Translations under genes and position numbers: made by a program
Notes under the pieces: model-generated
What the model was told of the DNA's origin: nothing
What the model saw: only the letters and a program-made list of their open reading frames with translations
Databases searched by the model: none
Source: an uncultured Acetatifactor sp.
Lineage (GTDB): Bacteria; Bacillota; Clostridia; Lachnospirales; Lachnospiraceae
Reading direction: 5' to 3'
NCBI GenBank assembly: GCA_934394515.1
Contig: CAKRRU010000065.1
Span: 1 to 14,867 of the forward strand
Length of the DNA stretch: 14,867 bases
In this document: one piece after another, positions 1 through 9,020 of the stretch
How the letters are laid out: every line of letters starts with the position of its first letter
How positions within the stretch are numbered: position 1 is the stretch's first letter

Positions 1-1001
<1,001 letters not shown>

Positions 1002-1030
1002 TCGATCGTAAAAAATCCAATGCTATGACA

Positions 1031-1073
1031 AAAGGCTGTGTGAAAACGTAAAAGTTTTGGCACAGCCTTTTTT
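1031..1073 (+). terminator. Rho-independent terminator after ilvC
   Basis: A stem of AAAGGCTGTG paired with CACAGCCTTT is extended inward by an imperfect AAAAC/GTTTT pairing around a short loop. The downstream arm ends in six T residues (1068-1073). It sits 29 bases after the ilvC stop and separates that gene from the ABC transporter. Confidence 0.85.
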
Positions 1074-1117
1074 GGCAAAAAAGAAGTTATTTCTGACCGA
1101 AAACAACAAAAATAAGC

Positions 1118-1146
1118 TGGAAAATACATATTAATTACGATAAAAT
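1118..1146 (+). promoter_or_regulatory. Candidate sigma-A promoter for the ABC transporter
   Basis: TGGAAA (1118-1123) and TAAAAT (1141-1146) are separated by 17 bases; they match the -35 consensus at 4 of 6 and the -10 consensus at 5 of 6 positions. Transcription would begin near 1153, giving a leader of about 110 bases. The assignment rests on consensus matching only. Confidence 0.4.
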
Positions 1147-1155
1147 AAACGTAAC

Positions 1156-1232
1156 TATTCAGAAGCCCATTCGTAAAATCGTTTCTGCAAGGCTTTGCTG
1201 AATAACATGTTTGATGCAGGCATTCGCAGAAA
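1156..1232 (+). promoter_or_regulatory. Potentially structured leader upstream of the ABC transporter
   Basis: TATTCAGAAGCC (1156-1167) can pair with GGCTTTGCTGAATA (1191-1204), leaving a two-base bulge. TTTCTGC (1182-1188), inside that loop, can pair with GCAGAAA (1226-1232). The two pairings are interleaved, so they would be mutually exclusive or form a pseudoknot. This could be a cis-regulatory leader or a decayed copy of a dispersed repeat; the sequence alone does not decide. I recognise no known riboswitch class here. Confidence 0.3.
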
Positions 1233-1265
1233 TAAGTTTGTGTCATTGGAAAGGCATTGAGTAAA

Positions 1266-3071
1266 ATGAAAGATTTTGAAGCAAAAACATCCCCAAAGCA
1301 TAAAATGGATACCGAAAGTTGGTTTATCGAATGTTACCGGAACAATCAGGGACATCCGCTGCGCACACTGATATATCTGTACAAGGGAAATTATCATAAA
1401 TTTATCATGGCAGTCATCTGCTTTTTTGCAAAACATGCCTGTGTCTGGGTACTGCCGATCATTACAGCCAATATCATCAATGATGTGACTTCCCACAATC
1501 CGGAGACTTTTCGGAATATTATTTTTTACAGTATTCTGGAAGTGGGACTGATCCTTCTTAATATTCCCATGAACTATCTGTACACCTCCTATAAGAGTCT
1601 GGCGACCCGTTATGCAGAGACAGGACTTCGGAAGGCATTGATCCGCAAGTTGCAGCAATTATCCATTTCCTATCATGTGGAAACGCAGTCCGGAAGATTG
1701 CAGTCCAAGATCATGCGTGATGTGGAAGCGGTGGAAGGTCTCTCCACACAGTTATTTTTAAGTATTCTGAACATAGCCCTGAATATCGGTGTGGCTCTGG
1801 TAGTTACCATCAGTAAGAGCCGGATCGTGTTCGTGTTTTTCCTGCTGACTACACCGGTGGCGGCCATTACGATGGTCACTTTCCGAAATGTTATGAAGAA
1901 GCGAAACACAGAGTTCCGTAAGGAAATGGAAGAGACTTCAGCCAGAGTCATGGAGATGGTGGAACTGGTGCCGGTAACGAGAGCCCATGCCCTTGAGGAT
2001 GAAGAAGTATCCAAAATGAGCGGGCAGCTCTTTGCCGTAGCGGAAAAGGGATATAAGCTGGATCTGATCCAGGCTCTGTTTGGCTCTGTAGGCTGGGCGG
2101 TATTCCAGATCTTTCAGGTGATCTGCCTTGCGTTTACCGGATATCTCGCCATCGGCGGGAAAATCCAGGCAGGCGACATTACATTGTATCAGAGTTATTT
2201 TGCCACTGTGGTAAATCAGGTGTCTTCCATAGTTACGTTATTGCCTACGATCGCCAAGGGTATTGAATCCGTCAATTCTATCGGAGAGGTATTGTTATCC
2301 GAGGATATAGAGGACAATGAAGGCAAGGAGAAACTGGAACAGGTGACCGGTACTTTCGATTTTGAGGATGTATGTTTCCATTATAAAAATAACGAACATA
2401 ACGTACTGAATCACTTAAATCTTCATGTGAAAGCAGGAGAGACCGTTGCACTGGTAGGGGAATCCGGTGCGGGAAAATCCACCATCCTGAATCTGGTCAT
2501 CGGATTTAATCAGGCTGAGAGCGGAAAAGTACTGATTGACGGTAAAGATATCAGTAAGATCGATCTGCGTACTTACCGAAAGCATCTCGCAGTGGTACCC
2601 CAGACATCGATCCTGTTCTCGGGAACGATCCGTGACAATATAACTTACGGCTGTGAAAATGTATCCGAGGAAGAATTACAGAAAGTGATCAAAGCCGCAA
2701 ACCTGTCGGATCTGGTTGCATCGCTGCCCAAAGGGCTGGATACCATGGTGGGAGAGCACGGAGGTAAACTGTCCGGCGGTCAGAGACAGCGTATCTCCAT
2801 CGCCAGAGCACTGATCAGGGATCCGAAAGTGATCGTACTGGACGAAGCTACTTCGGCGCTGGACAGTATTTCTGAAAAGCTGATCCAGCAGGCATTGAAT
2901 AATCTGACCGAAGGCAGAACTACATTTATCGTGGCGCACAGATTATCTACGATCAGGGATGCTGACAGAATTGCCGTGATTGCTGACGGACATTGTGCGG
3001 AATACGGTACTTATGAGGAACTCATGGCACTGCAGGGAGAGTTCTACCAGTTAAAGCAGATCCAGAGCTGA
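1266..3071 (+). CDS. ABC transporter, exporter-type half-transporter (fused membrane and ATPase domains)
   Basis: This is a fused membrane domain and ATPase, expected to work as a homodimer exporting an unidentified substrate through the cytoplasmic membrane. Residues ~35-320 are the six-helix type 1 exporter domain, with hydrophobic stretches near residues 45-70, 85-105, 160-200 and 265-300. The ATPase follows with Walker A GESGAGKS (398-405), a Q-loop in VPQTSILF, signature LSGGQ (502-506), Walker B VIVLDEA (522-528) and switch His558 in VAHRLST. All catalytic elements are present. I chose ATG at 1266, since GGAAAGG (1248-1254) lies 11 bases upstream. A TTG at 1257 is in frame but only 2 bases from that site. 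The gene stands alone between two terminators with no partner half-transporter, two-component system or substrate gene nearby, so drug, peptide or lipid export cannot be told apart. Confidence 0.93.
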   Translation: MKDFEAKTSPKHKMDTESWFIECYRNNQGHPLRTLIYLYKGNYHKFIMAVICFFAKHACVWVLPIITANIINDVTSHNPETFRNIIFYSILEVGLILLNIPMNYLYTSYKSLATRYAETGLRKALIRKLQQLSISYHVETQSGRLQSKIMRDVEAVEGLSTQLFLSILNIALNIGVALVVTISKSRIVFVFFLLTTPVAAITMVTFRNVMKKRNTEFRKEMEETSARVMEMVELVPVTRAHALEDEEVSKMSGQLFAVAEKGYKLDLIQALFGSVGWAVFQIFQVICLAFTGYLAIGGKIQAGDITLYQSYFATVVNQVSSIVTLLPTIAKGIESVNSIGEVLLSEDIEDNEGKEKLEQVTGTFDFEDVCFHYKNNEHNVLNHLNLHVKAGETVALVGESGAGKSTILNLVIGFNQAESGKVLIDGKDISKIDLRTYRKHLAVVPQTSILFSGTIRDNITYGCENVSEEELQKVIKAANLSDLVASLPKGLDTMVGEHGGKLSGGQRQRISIARALIRDPKVIVLDEATSALDSISEKLIQQALNNLTEGRTTFIVAHRLSTIRDADRIAVIADGHCAEYGTYEELMALQGEFYQLKQIQS

Positions 3072-3105
3072 TACTGAAAACGGAGAGAGAAAAGGGAAAA
3101 GCTGC

Positions 3106-3134
3106 TTGAAACATATGTTCGGCTATGGTATGAT
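3106..3134 (+). promoter_or_regulatory. Extended -10 sigma-A promoter for ruvAB
   Basis: TTGAAA (3106-3111), a 17-base spacer, and TATGAT (3129-3134) preceded by TG at 3126-3127 form a strong extended -10 promoter. Predicted initiation is near 3141, about 67 bases before ruvA. The -10 element lies inside the left arm of the terminator hairpin at 3120-3157. Confidence 0.7.
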
Positions 3135-3157
3135 AAACATATCATAGCCGATTTTTT
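3120..3157 (+). terminator. Terminator after the ABC transporter, overlapping the ruvA promoter
   Basis: The arms CGGCTATGGTATG (3120-3132) and CATATCATAGCCG (3138-3150) pair over 13 positions with a single G-T wobble and a five-base loop. TTTTTT follows at 3152-3157. It ends transcription from the ABC gene 49 bases after its stop. Initiation from the nested promoter starts within the right arm, so ruvA transcripts would not reform the hairpin. Confidence 0.85.
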
Positions 3158-3207
3158 GAAGGGCTATACTTTTTGCAGGCGATTGAAAGATGTGAGGATT
3201 ACTGGAA

Positions 3208-3834
3208 ATGATTGCATATGTGAATGGAGTTCTTGAAGATGTCACGGTGGACAATGCCGTGATCGATGTAAACGGTTTTGGTGTCAACGTCCGGATCTCG
3301 GCGGACACGGCATCCGGACTTCCGGGAATCGGAGAGCAGGTTCGTCTCTATACGTATACGTATGTGAAGGAAGATGCTTTTTTGTTATATGGTTTTCTCT
3401 CCAGGAGTGATCTGGAGATGTTCAGGCTCTGTATCACGGTCAGCGGTATCGGCCCTAAGGGAGCACTGGCCATACTGTCAGTCATGGATGCGGATTCCCT
3501 GCGGTTTGCCATTATGTCCGGTGATGCCAAGGCAATCTCAAAAGCTCCGGGGGTAGGTGCCAGAACAGCCCAGCGTCTGATACTGGAATTGAAGGATAAG
3601 ATCTCGATTGATGATACGCTGATCTCCAGGGAGATCGCCTCAGGCGGCGCCCAGGGAATCCTGACGGCAGGCAGTCTGCACATCGACAGTGAGAAGAAAA
3701 AGGAAGCTGTGGAAGCACTGGTGGCACTGGGCTACGGACAGGCGGAAAGCCTTAAGGCCGTCAATGCCATTGAGGATGTGGAATCTATGGATTCCGGAGC
3801 GCTTCTGAAAGCAGCACTGAAAAAATTGTTTTAA
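3208..3834 (+). CDS. ruvA: Holliday junction branch migration protein RuvA
   Basis: RuvA tetramers bind four-way DNA junctions and load the RuvB motor, which drives branch migration in recombinational repair and fork processing. The 208-residue length fits the family (about 200). Residues 1-65 form the OB-fold domain (starting MIAYVNGVLEDV). Two helix-hairpin-helix motifs follow, VSGIGPKGA from residue 78 and APGVGARTA from residue 113, the latter leading into RLILELKDK. A flexible link (~140-155) precedes the C-terminal three-helix domain (~158-208) that contacts RuvB. The ATG has a GAGG ribosome site 10 bases upstream. ruvB follows after 15 bases, as in most bacteria. No ruvC is present in this window. 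Confidence 0.97.
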   Translation: MIAYVNGVLEDVTVDNAVIDVNGFGVNVRISADTASGLPGIGEQVRLYTYTYVKEDAFLLYGFLSRSDLEMFRLCITVSGIGPKGALAILSVMDADSLRFAIMSGDAKAISKAPGVGARTAQRLILELKDKISIDDTLISREIASGGAQGILTAGSLHIDSEKKKEAVEALVALGYGQAESLKAVNAIEDVESMDSGALLKAALKKLF

Positions 3835-3849
3835 GGAACCGGATGAATT

Positions 3850-4839
3850 ATGCCTAGAAGAATGATAGAGACAAATATTACAGAAGAAGATATCAAGCTG
3901 GAAGGCTCTTTGCGTCCCCAGACACTGGATGACTATATCGGCCAGTCTAAGATCAAAGAGAACCTAAAGGTCTATATTACGGCGGCAAAGCAGCGTGGGG
4001 ATGCACTGGATCATGTGTTGTTCTACGGCCCTCCCGGACTGGGCAAGACTACCCTGGCAGGGATCATTGCCAATGAAATGGGTGTCCATATGAAAGTGAC
4101 CAGCGGACCTGCAATTGAGAAGCCCGGCGAGATGGCGGCTATCCTGAATAATCTGGAAGAAGGGGATCTGCTGTTCGTGGATGAGATCCATCGTCTGAAC
4201 CGTCAGGTGGAAGAGGTCCTGTATCCTGCCATGGAGGATTACTGCATTGATATTATGATCGGTAAGGGATCCAGCGCCAGATCCGTACGTTTGGAACTGC
4301 CGAAGTTTACACTGGTGGGAGCCACCACCCGCGCCGGACTCTTAACGGCGCCTCTGCGGGACCGCTTTGGCATGATCCATCATCTGGAGTTTTATACCAT
4401 AGAGGAATTGCAGCAGATCATCATGCATTCTGCCAGGATCCTGGATGTGGAGATCGAACCGGCCGGAGCGAAGGAAATGGCCAGGAGAAGCCGCGGTACG
4501 CCGAGACTGGCTAACCGGATCTTAAAACGTGTCCGTGATTTTGCCCAGGTGAAATACGACGGGATCATCACGGAGGAAGTTGCCAGAACAGCTCTGGATC
4601 TAATGGACGTGGATAGGATGGGCCTGGATCACATTGATCGTAATATTCTCGTTACGATCATTGAAAAATTCGACGGAGGACCGGTCGGCCTGGATACACT
4701 GTCAGCAGCTATCGGTGAAGATGCCGGTACCGTTGAAGATGTTTATGAACCCTACCTGATCAAGAACGGATTTTTAAACAGGACGCCGAAGGGCAGAGTC
4801 GTCACGGACCTGACCTATCACCACCTTGGTTTAAACTGA
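3850..4839 (+). CDS. ruvB: Holliday junction branch migration ATPase RuvB
   Basis: RuvB is the hexameric AAA+ ring motor that pumps duplex DNA through the RuvA-bound junction. The 329 residues match the usual length (330-340). Walker A is GPPGLGKTT (60-68), Walker B and the DEIH box lie at 108-114 (Asp111, Glu112), sensor 1 is in GATTRAG, an arginine-finger stretch reads LRDRFG, and sensor 2 is in RGTPRLANR. The C-terminal winged-helix DNA-binding domain ends with RTPKGRVVT. All expected motifs are intact. An AAGGAA site overlapping the ruvA stop sits 11 bases before the ATG, so the pair is co-transcribed and probably coupled. The gene lacks the queA/tgt neighbours common elsewhere; zapA comes next, from its own promoter. 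Confidence 0.98.
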   Translation: MPRRMIETNITEEDIKLEGSLRPQTLDDYIGQSKIKENLKVYITAAKQRGDALDHVLFYGPPGLGKTTLAGIIANEMGVHMKVTSGPAIEKPGEMAAILNNLEEGDLLFVDEIHRLNRQVEEVLYPAMEDYCIDIMIGKGSSARSVRLELPKFTLVGATTRAGLLTAPLRDRFGMIHHLEFYTIEELQQIIMHSARILDVEIEPAGAKEMARRSRGTPRLANRILKRVRDFAQVKYDGIITEEVARTALDLMDVDRMGLDHIDRNILVTIIEKFDGGPVGLDTLSAAIGEDAGTVEDVYEPYLIKNGFLNRTPKGRVVTDLTYHHLGLN

Positions 4840-4863
4840 TACCGACAGCCTGAGAAATTTTAC

Positions 4864-4892
4864 TTGCCACCCTATACATTCTGATATATAAT
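4864..4892 (+). promoter_or_regulatory. Strong sigma-A promoter for the zapA-led envelope operon
   Basis: TTGCCA (4864-4869), a 17-base spacer, and a perfect TATAAT (4887-4892). Predicted initiation near 4899 leaves a leader of about 67 bases before zapA. No clear terminator separates ruvB from this promoter, so some read-through from ruvAB is possible. Confidence 0.75.
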
Positions 4893-4965
4893 AAATCTTG
4901 TATTATATTTTTACGTAAATAGCATATATTGTGTTTTCCAAAAGAGTGTTAAGAGGGGTGTTAAG

Positions 4966-5367
4966 ATGTCTCCTAAGACAGATACAGAAGTGATCATAGG
5001 CGGAAAGGTATTCACCTTAAGCGGCTATGAAAGTGAAGATTATATGCAGAAGATTGCCTCTTATATTAACGGCAAGATCGCAGAATACGGTAAACTGGAC
5101 AGCTTTCGGAGACAGCCTTTGGATAAGCAGAGCGTATTACTCCAGCTGAATATTGCAGATGATTATTTTAAAGCCAAAAAGCAGATATCCATTCTGGAAG
5201 AAGAGCTTCAGGGCAAGGAGAAAGAACTCTATGATTTGAAGCATGAACTGATTTCTGCACAGATCAAATTGGAAAATGCCGAAAAGCAGGGAAAGGAACT
5301 GCAAAAGCAGTTAAATGAAGACGCTAAGAAAATCGTACGTCTGGAGACAGAATTAAAAGACAAATAA
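4966..5367 (+). CDS. zapA: Cell division protein ZapA with extended coiled coil
   Basis: ZapA binds FtsZ and bundles protofilaments to stabilise the cytokinetic ring on the cytoplasmic face of the membrane. The N-terminal globular part (residues 1-50) shows the family pattern: TEVIIGGKVFTLSGYESEDY followed by a helix through IASYINGKI. The helix around residues 60-75 (SVLLQLNIADDYFKAK) is also typical. Residues ~73-133 form a long Glu/Lys-rich heptad coiled coil, so at 133 residues the protein is longer than compact ZapA (85-110). This resembles other clostridial forms. The start has AGAGGGG 7 bases upstream. It is first in the operon with the U32 protein and the SEDS/PBP pair, which supports a role in division or envelope growth. 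Confidence 0.9.
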   Translation: MSPKTDTEVIIGGKVFTLSGYESEDYMQKIASYINGKIAEYGKLDSFRRQPLDKQSVLLQLNIADDYFKAKKQISILEEELQGKEKELYDLKHELISAQIKLENAEKQGKELQKQLNEDAKKIVRLETELKDK

Positions 5368-5371
5368 ATTG

Positions 5372-5403
5372 ATAGCTGTCCGTTTTCGGGCAGCTATTTG
5401 CTT
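5372..5403 (+). terminator. Hairpin after zapA, weak or partial terminator
   Basis: ATAGCTGTCCG (5372-5382) pairs with CGGGCAGCTAT (5387-5397) across 11 positions (one G-T wobble) with a TTTT loop. The tail TTGCTT is poor in T, so termination is probably incomplete. No alternative promoter is obvious before the U32 gene, so the hairpin may lower expression of the downstream genes relative to zapA, or protect the 3' end of a zapA transcript. Confidence 0.6.
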
Positions 5404-5449
5404 ATATGCCATCAAAACGTAAAAACGCAACAGAGGAAATCAAAAATTC

Positions 5450-7675
5450 ATGAATGTAACAAAAAGAGTAGAATTACTGGCACCTGCCGGGAATATAGAG
5501 GCTTTTTACGGAGCGATCCATGCCGGCGCGGATGCTGTATATCTGGGTGGCAGCCGTTTTGGAGCCAGAGCGTATGCGGAAAATTTTTCGGAAGAAGAGT
5601 TGGTTGCCTGCATCCGGTATGCCCATCTTTTTCGAAGAAAAGTATATCTTACGGTGAACACACTGGTAAAAAACTCAGAGTTCTCTGAATTGTATGAATA
5701 TATATTGCCGTATTACCGTGCCGGACTGGACGGTGTTATCATTCAGGACATGGGAGTGTTTGCACATCTTCGGGAGTATTTTCCGGGAATGGAACTTCAC
5801 GGAAGCACGCAGATGACGATCACCGGAGAATATGGTGCGGCTTTCCTGAAGGAACAGGGTGCGTGTCGCGTGGTTCCTGCCAGAGAACTGAGTCTTACAG
5901 AGATTCGCAGGATCAAAGAAGTCACCGGCATGGAGATAGAATGCTTTATTCACGGTGCCATGTGCTATTGTTATTCCGGACAGTGCCTGTTCAGCAGCAT
6001 CTTAGGCGGAAGAAGCGGTAACCGCGGACGCTGTGCCCAGCCCTGTCGTCTGCCTTATACTACCGGAACCCATCCGAAGGAATGTTACCCTTTAAGCCTG
6101 AAGGATATGTGTACCATTGAATACATTCCACAACTGCTTGAGGCAGGAATCGATTCTTTCAAGATTGAGGGGCGAATGAAGAAACCGGAGTATGCTGCCG
6201 GAGTCACTGCGGTTTATCGTAAATATATCGACCGGTATTATGCTGATCCGAAAGCGCCCATGAAAATATCCAAAGCCGATATGCATACACTTTCCTGCCT
6301 TTATATCCGCAGCGAGCGGCAGGATGGATATTATCATAAGCATAACGGCCCGGAGATGGTAACGCTGAACAGTCCTGCTTACAGTGGCAGCGATGATGAC
6401 TTGCTGGATAGCATCCGGAAGGAGCATCTGGAGCACAGGCTGTCTCTGCCGTTATATATGCAGGCAGAATTTAAGACCGGTGAGACCGCTAAATTATATC
6501 TGTGGACCGGTGAAACAGCAGTCACAGTGGAGGGGGCTTTGGTAGAGGAAGCTTCCCGCCAGCCCATCACACGGGAAAATATAGCGAAACAACTTGGAAA
6601 ACTTGGGGACAGTCATTTCCGTCTGGAGGATGAGATGGAGATCCTGGTCAGTGACAATGCGTTCTATCCGTTGAAGGCAATCAATGAATTACGCAGAAAG
6701 GGGCTTGCTCTGTTGGAGGAGCAGGTGATCCGGGCAAACGGATTTCCATATGAAAGAGATTCCCAAAATGCTCCGGATACTATTTGGGAGAATGATTTCC
6801 GGGGCGAGACAGTGAAAAAATCACAAAAGAACAGTCCGGAGTGGTCCGTTACATTACGTACACCGGAACAATGGCAGGGCTTTTGTGCTTCCTCTTTCCG
6901 GAAGTCATTTTCTCCGGATCACGGACAGCTCAGACTGTATCTGGATGCGGATTTCCTGCTGCAGGATCCGGCATTTACGGCGGATATTTTCCGGGAACTT
7001 TCTAAAAAAGGGGAGCGGTGCGTGATTGCCCTGCCTAAGATCCTGCGTCTGCGGGATCGGCAATATCTGCTGGAATTGAAGGAATTTCTACAGGAAAATC
7101 CTGAAAATATTCAGGGATTTCTGGTAGCTTCCATGGAGCATGTTGAGCTGCTGAGACAGTGGAAACTTACAGGAAAGGAGATCTATGGGGACCATAGCCT
7201 GTATCTCTGGAACCGGATCAGCCGGGATTTCTGGAAGAAATTCCTGGACGGCTTCTGTCTGCCGTTAGAGTTAAACGCAGCAGAGCAGAAAGCAATACTG
7301 GATCCCGCATTTCCCGCGGAAAAAGTGATATACGGAAGAATCCCCATGATGGTTACCGCCAATTGTGTGCAGAAGACCACAGATCAGTGCAGGCTCCGGG
7401 AGGGAACAGGCACTCTGGATCTGATCGACCGCTATCATAAGAGATTTCCGGTATTGCGGAATTGTACGCATTGCTTTAATGTAATCTACAACAGCGTTCC
7501 GTTATCCTTGCACAAGGATCTGGGAAAATGGAAAGGGCTGGTGACAGGACGACTGGATTTTACTACGGAAAACGAGACTGAGACTTTGAGTGTTCTGGAG
7601 TATTTTGCCGGTGTCCGCAGTGAATTACCCTATGCAGAATATACTACCGGTCATGAAAAACGTGGGGTAGAATAG
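5450..7675 (+). CDS. U32 family protein with DUF3656 (RlhA/TrhP-like, annotated as collagenase-like peptidase)
   Basis: Many U32 proteins are named peptidases, but characterised relatives (RlhA, TrhP) act in hydroxylation of rRNA or tRNA bases, so an RNA-modification role is the better guess. The N-terminal ~310 residues form the TIM-barrel-like U32 domain, opening with ELLAPAGNIEAFYGAIHAGADA. The U32 signature is near residues 164-182 (ECFIHGAMCYCYSGQC) and is followed by GRCAQPCR; the clustered cysteines could hold an iron-sulfur centre. A DUF3656-like middle section follows. The C-terminus carries more cysteines (TANC, DQC, NCTHC) before FNVIYNSVPLSL, probably a second metal site. The 741 residues are near the length of two-domain members. 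The ribosome site AGAGGAA is 11 bases before the ATG. Placement between zapA and the SEDS gene suggests co-regulation with growth, not a proven envelope role. Confidence 0.85.
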   Translation: MNVTKRVELLAPAGNIEAFYGAIHAGADAVYLGGSRFGARAYAENFSEEELVACIRYAHLFRRKVYLTVNTLVKNSEFSELYEYILPYYRAGLDGVIIQDMGVFAHLREYFPGMELHGSTQMTITGEYGAAFLKEQGACRVVPARELSLTEIRRIKEVTGMEIECFIHGAMCYCYSGQCLFSSILGGRSGNRGRCAQPCRLPYTTGTHPKECYPLSLKDMCTIEYIPQLLEAGIDSFKIEGRMKKPEYAAGVTAVYRKYIDRYYADPKAPMKISKADMHTLSCLYIRSERQDGYYHKHNGPEMVTLNSPAYSGSDDDLLDSIRKEHLEHRLSLPLYMQAEFKTGETAKLYLWTGETAVTVEGALVEEASRQPITRENIAKQLGKLGDSHFRLEDEMEILVSDNAFYPLKAINELRRKGLALLEEQVIRANGFPYERDSQNAPDTIWENDFRGETVKKSQKNSPEWSVTLRTPEQWQGFCASSFRKSFSPDHGQLRLYLDADFLLQDPAFTADIFRELSKKGERCVIALPKILRLRDRQYLLELKEFLQENPENIQGFLVASMEHVELLRQWKLTGKEIYGDHSLYLWNRISRDFWKKFLDGFCLPLELNAAEQKAILDPAFPAEKVIYGRIPMMVTANCVQKTTDQCRLREGTGTLDLIDRYHKRFPVLRNCTHCFNVIYNSVPLSLHKDLGKWKGLVTGRLDFTTENETETLSVLEYFAGVRSELPYAEYTTGHEKRGVE

Positions 7676-7694
7676 ACAGAGAGGTTTTTAATTC

Positions 7695-9020
7695 ATGCAG
7701 GAATATATGATTGAATTATCCAAATATTTTATCACCTTTTTTATGGTGTTATATACAGCGAGCTGTTTTTATTCTTTCCGGTATCCGGTGGGAGAGGATC
7801 ATCGTAGCGTTTTTATTCTGCAGGATATTCTGATGTTCCTGGTGCAGGTGCTCTGTTTCTTAAACCTGTCACTTGTCAGTAAGAATTTTCAGTACCTGTT
7901 TTTCTTCGCGTTTATCGTGATTTTTTTGTTTGCCACGATCACGATGGTGTCACTGATCTATGAGAATATTAACAGACTTTTGCTGAATAATATGTGTATG
8001 CTTCTCGGAATCGGTCTTTGTATTGTATCGAGACTGTCCTTTGACAAAGCAATCAGGCAGTATGTGATCGTACTGGCATCCCTGATTTTTTCCCTGTTTA
8101 TCCCATATTTGCTGGGGAAGATACATTTTTTCAAGAAGATCACCTGGCTGTATGCCACACTGGGTATCGCACTGCTCAGTACCGTGCTGATCCTGGGAGA
8201 AGTAACACATGGTTCCAAAATATCTTTTTCCCTGGGCGGAATCACGTTCCAGCCGTCCGAATTCGTCAAGATCCTGTTCCTGTTCTTCCTGGCAGGAGCA
8301 TTATGGGAAAATATTTCTTTCCAGAGGATCGTCCTGACGGCAATCATTGCGGGCGCACATGTAGTGATTCTGGTGGTATCCAAGGATCTGGGAAGTGCTT
8401 TGATCTTTTTCGTCGGTTTTGTTTTTGTGGTGTTTGCGGCCACCAGGAATTATCTGTATCTGCTGGCCGGAGTCGTAGGTGGCGGTGCGGCCTCTTATCT
8501 GGCTTATCAGCTGTTTGATCATGTACGGGTCAGAGTGCTGGCATGGCAGGATCCCTGGAAATATATTGACAATAAAGGATATCAGATCACCCAGTCTCTT
8601 TTTGCCATCGGCAGCGGAAGCTGGTTCGGCATGGGACTGCTGAAGGGAAATCCCACAGCCATTCCTTATGTGGAGGCGGATTTTATCTTTTCTTCCATCT
8701 GTGAGGAACTGGGTGTGATCTTCGGAATGTGTCTGATCATGATCTGTGTCAGCAGTTTTCTGGAGATGATGCGGGTAGCGGTATGTATCCACGACCGATT
8801 CTATCAGCTGATCGTATACGGCATTGGAATCATGTATATTTTCCAGATCTTCCTGACCATAGGAGGAGGTACCAAATTCATTCCGCTGACCGGAGTCACA
8901 CTTCCTTTTATCAGTTATGGAGGAAGCTCCGTTATGACAACGATGATCATGTTTTTCATCATACAGGGAATTTATATCCGGCTGCAGAAGGAAGGAGAGC
9001 GCAGAGGTGGCAGAAAATAA
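7695..9020 (+). CDS. FtsW/RodA/SpoVE family SEDS peptidoglycan glycosyltransferase
   Basis: SEDS proteins polymerise lipid II into glycan strands in the cytoplasmic membrane together with a class B PBP. The 441 residues are almost all hydrophobic, giving about 10-12 membrane helices. Family landmarks in order are SFSLGGITFQPSEFVKI (Pro187-Ser188-Glu189), VSKDLGSALIFF, DPWKYIDNKGYQ followed by QSLFAIGSG, then ADFIFSSICEELG, and finally TGVTLPFISYGGSS. The large extracellular loop has Tyr290 at the position where E. coli RodA and FtsW have the essential Asp (SD/ED before PLG/PFG), with Asp292 two residues on. Whether this is a subfamily shift or loss of catalysis is unresolved. The start is ATG with GAGG 10 bases upstream, 19 bases after the U32 gene. 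The next gene, its likely transpeptidase partner, overlaps it. Whether it acts in elongation or division cannot be decided here. Confidence 0.92.
   Translation: MQEYMIELSKYFITFFMVLYTASCFYSFRYPVGEDHRSVFILQDILMFLVQVLCFLNLSLVSKNFQYLFFFAFIVIFLFATITMVSLIYENINRLLLNNMCMLLGIGLCIVSRLSFDKAIRQYVIVLASLIFSLFIPYLLGKIHFFKKITWLYATLGIALLSTVLILGEVTHGSKISFSLGGITFQPSEFVKILFLFFLAGALWENISFQRIVLTAIIAGAHVVILVVSKDLGSALIFFVGFVFVVFAATRNYLYLLAGVVGGGAASYLAYQLFDHVRVRVLAWQDPWKYIDNKGYQITQSLFAIGSGSWFGMGLLKGNPTAIPYVEADFIFSSICEELGVIFGMCLIMICVSSFLEMMRVAVCIHDRFYQLIVYGIGIMYIFQIFLTIGGGTKFIPLTGVTLPFISYGGSSVMTTMIMFFIIQGIYIRLQKEGERRGGRK

Noticed and set aside
1257..1265. TTG start for the ABC transporter
   Set aside because: The likely ribosome site GGAAAGG is only 2 bases away; the ATG at 1266 has workable spacing. 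The choice changes only three residues.
5398..5688. 96-residue plus-strand frame overlapping the start of the U32 gene
   Set aside because: Out of frame with the U32 domain, which matches its family from residue 1. No separate ribosome site supports it.
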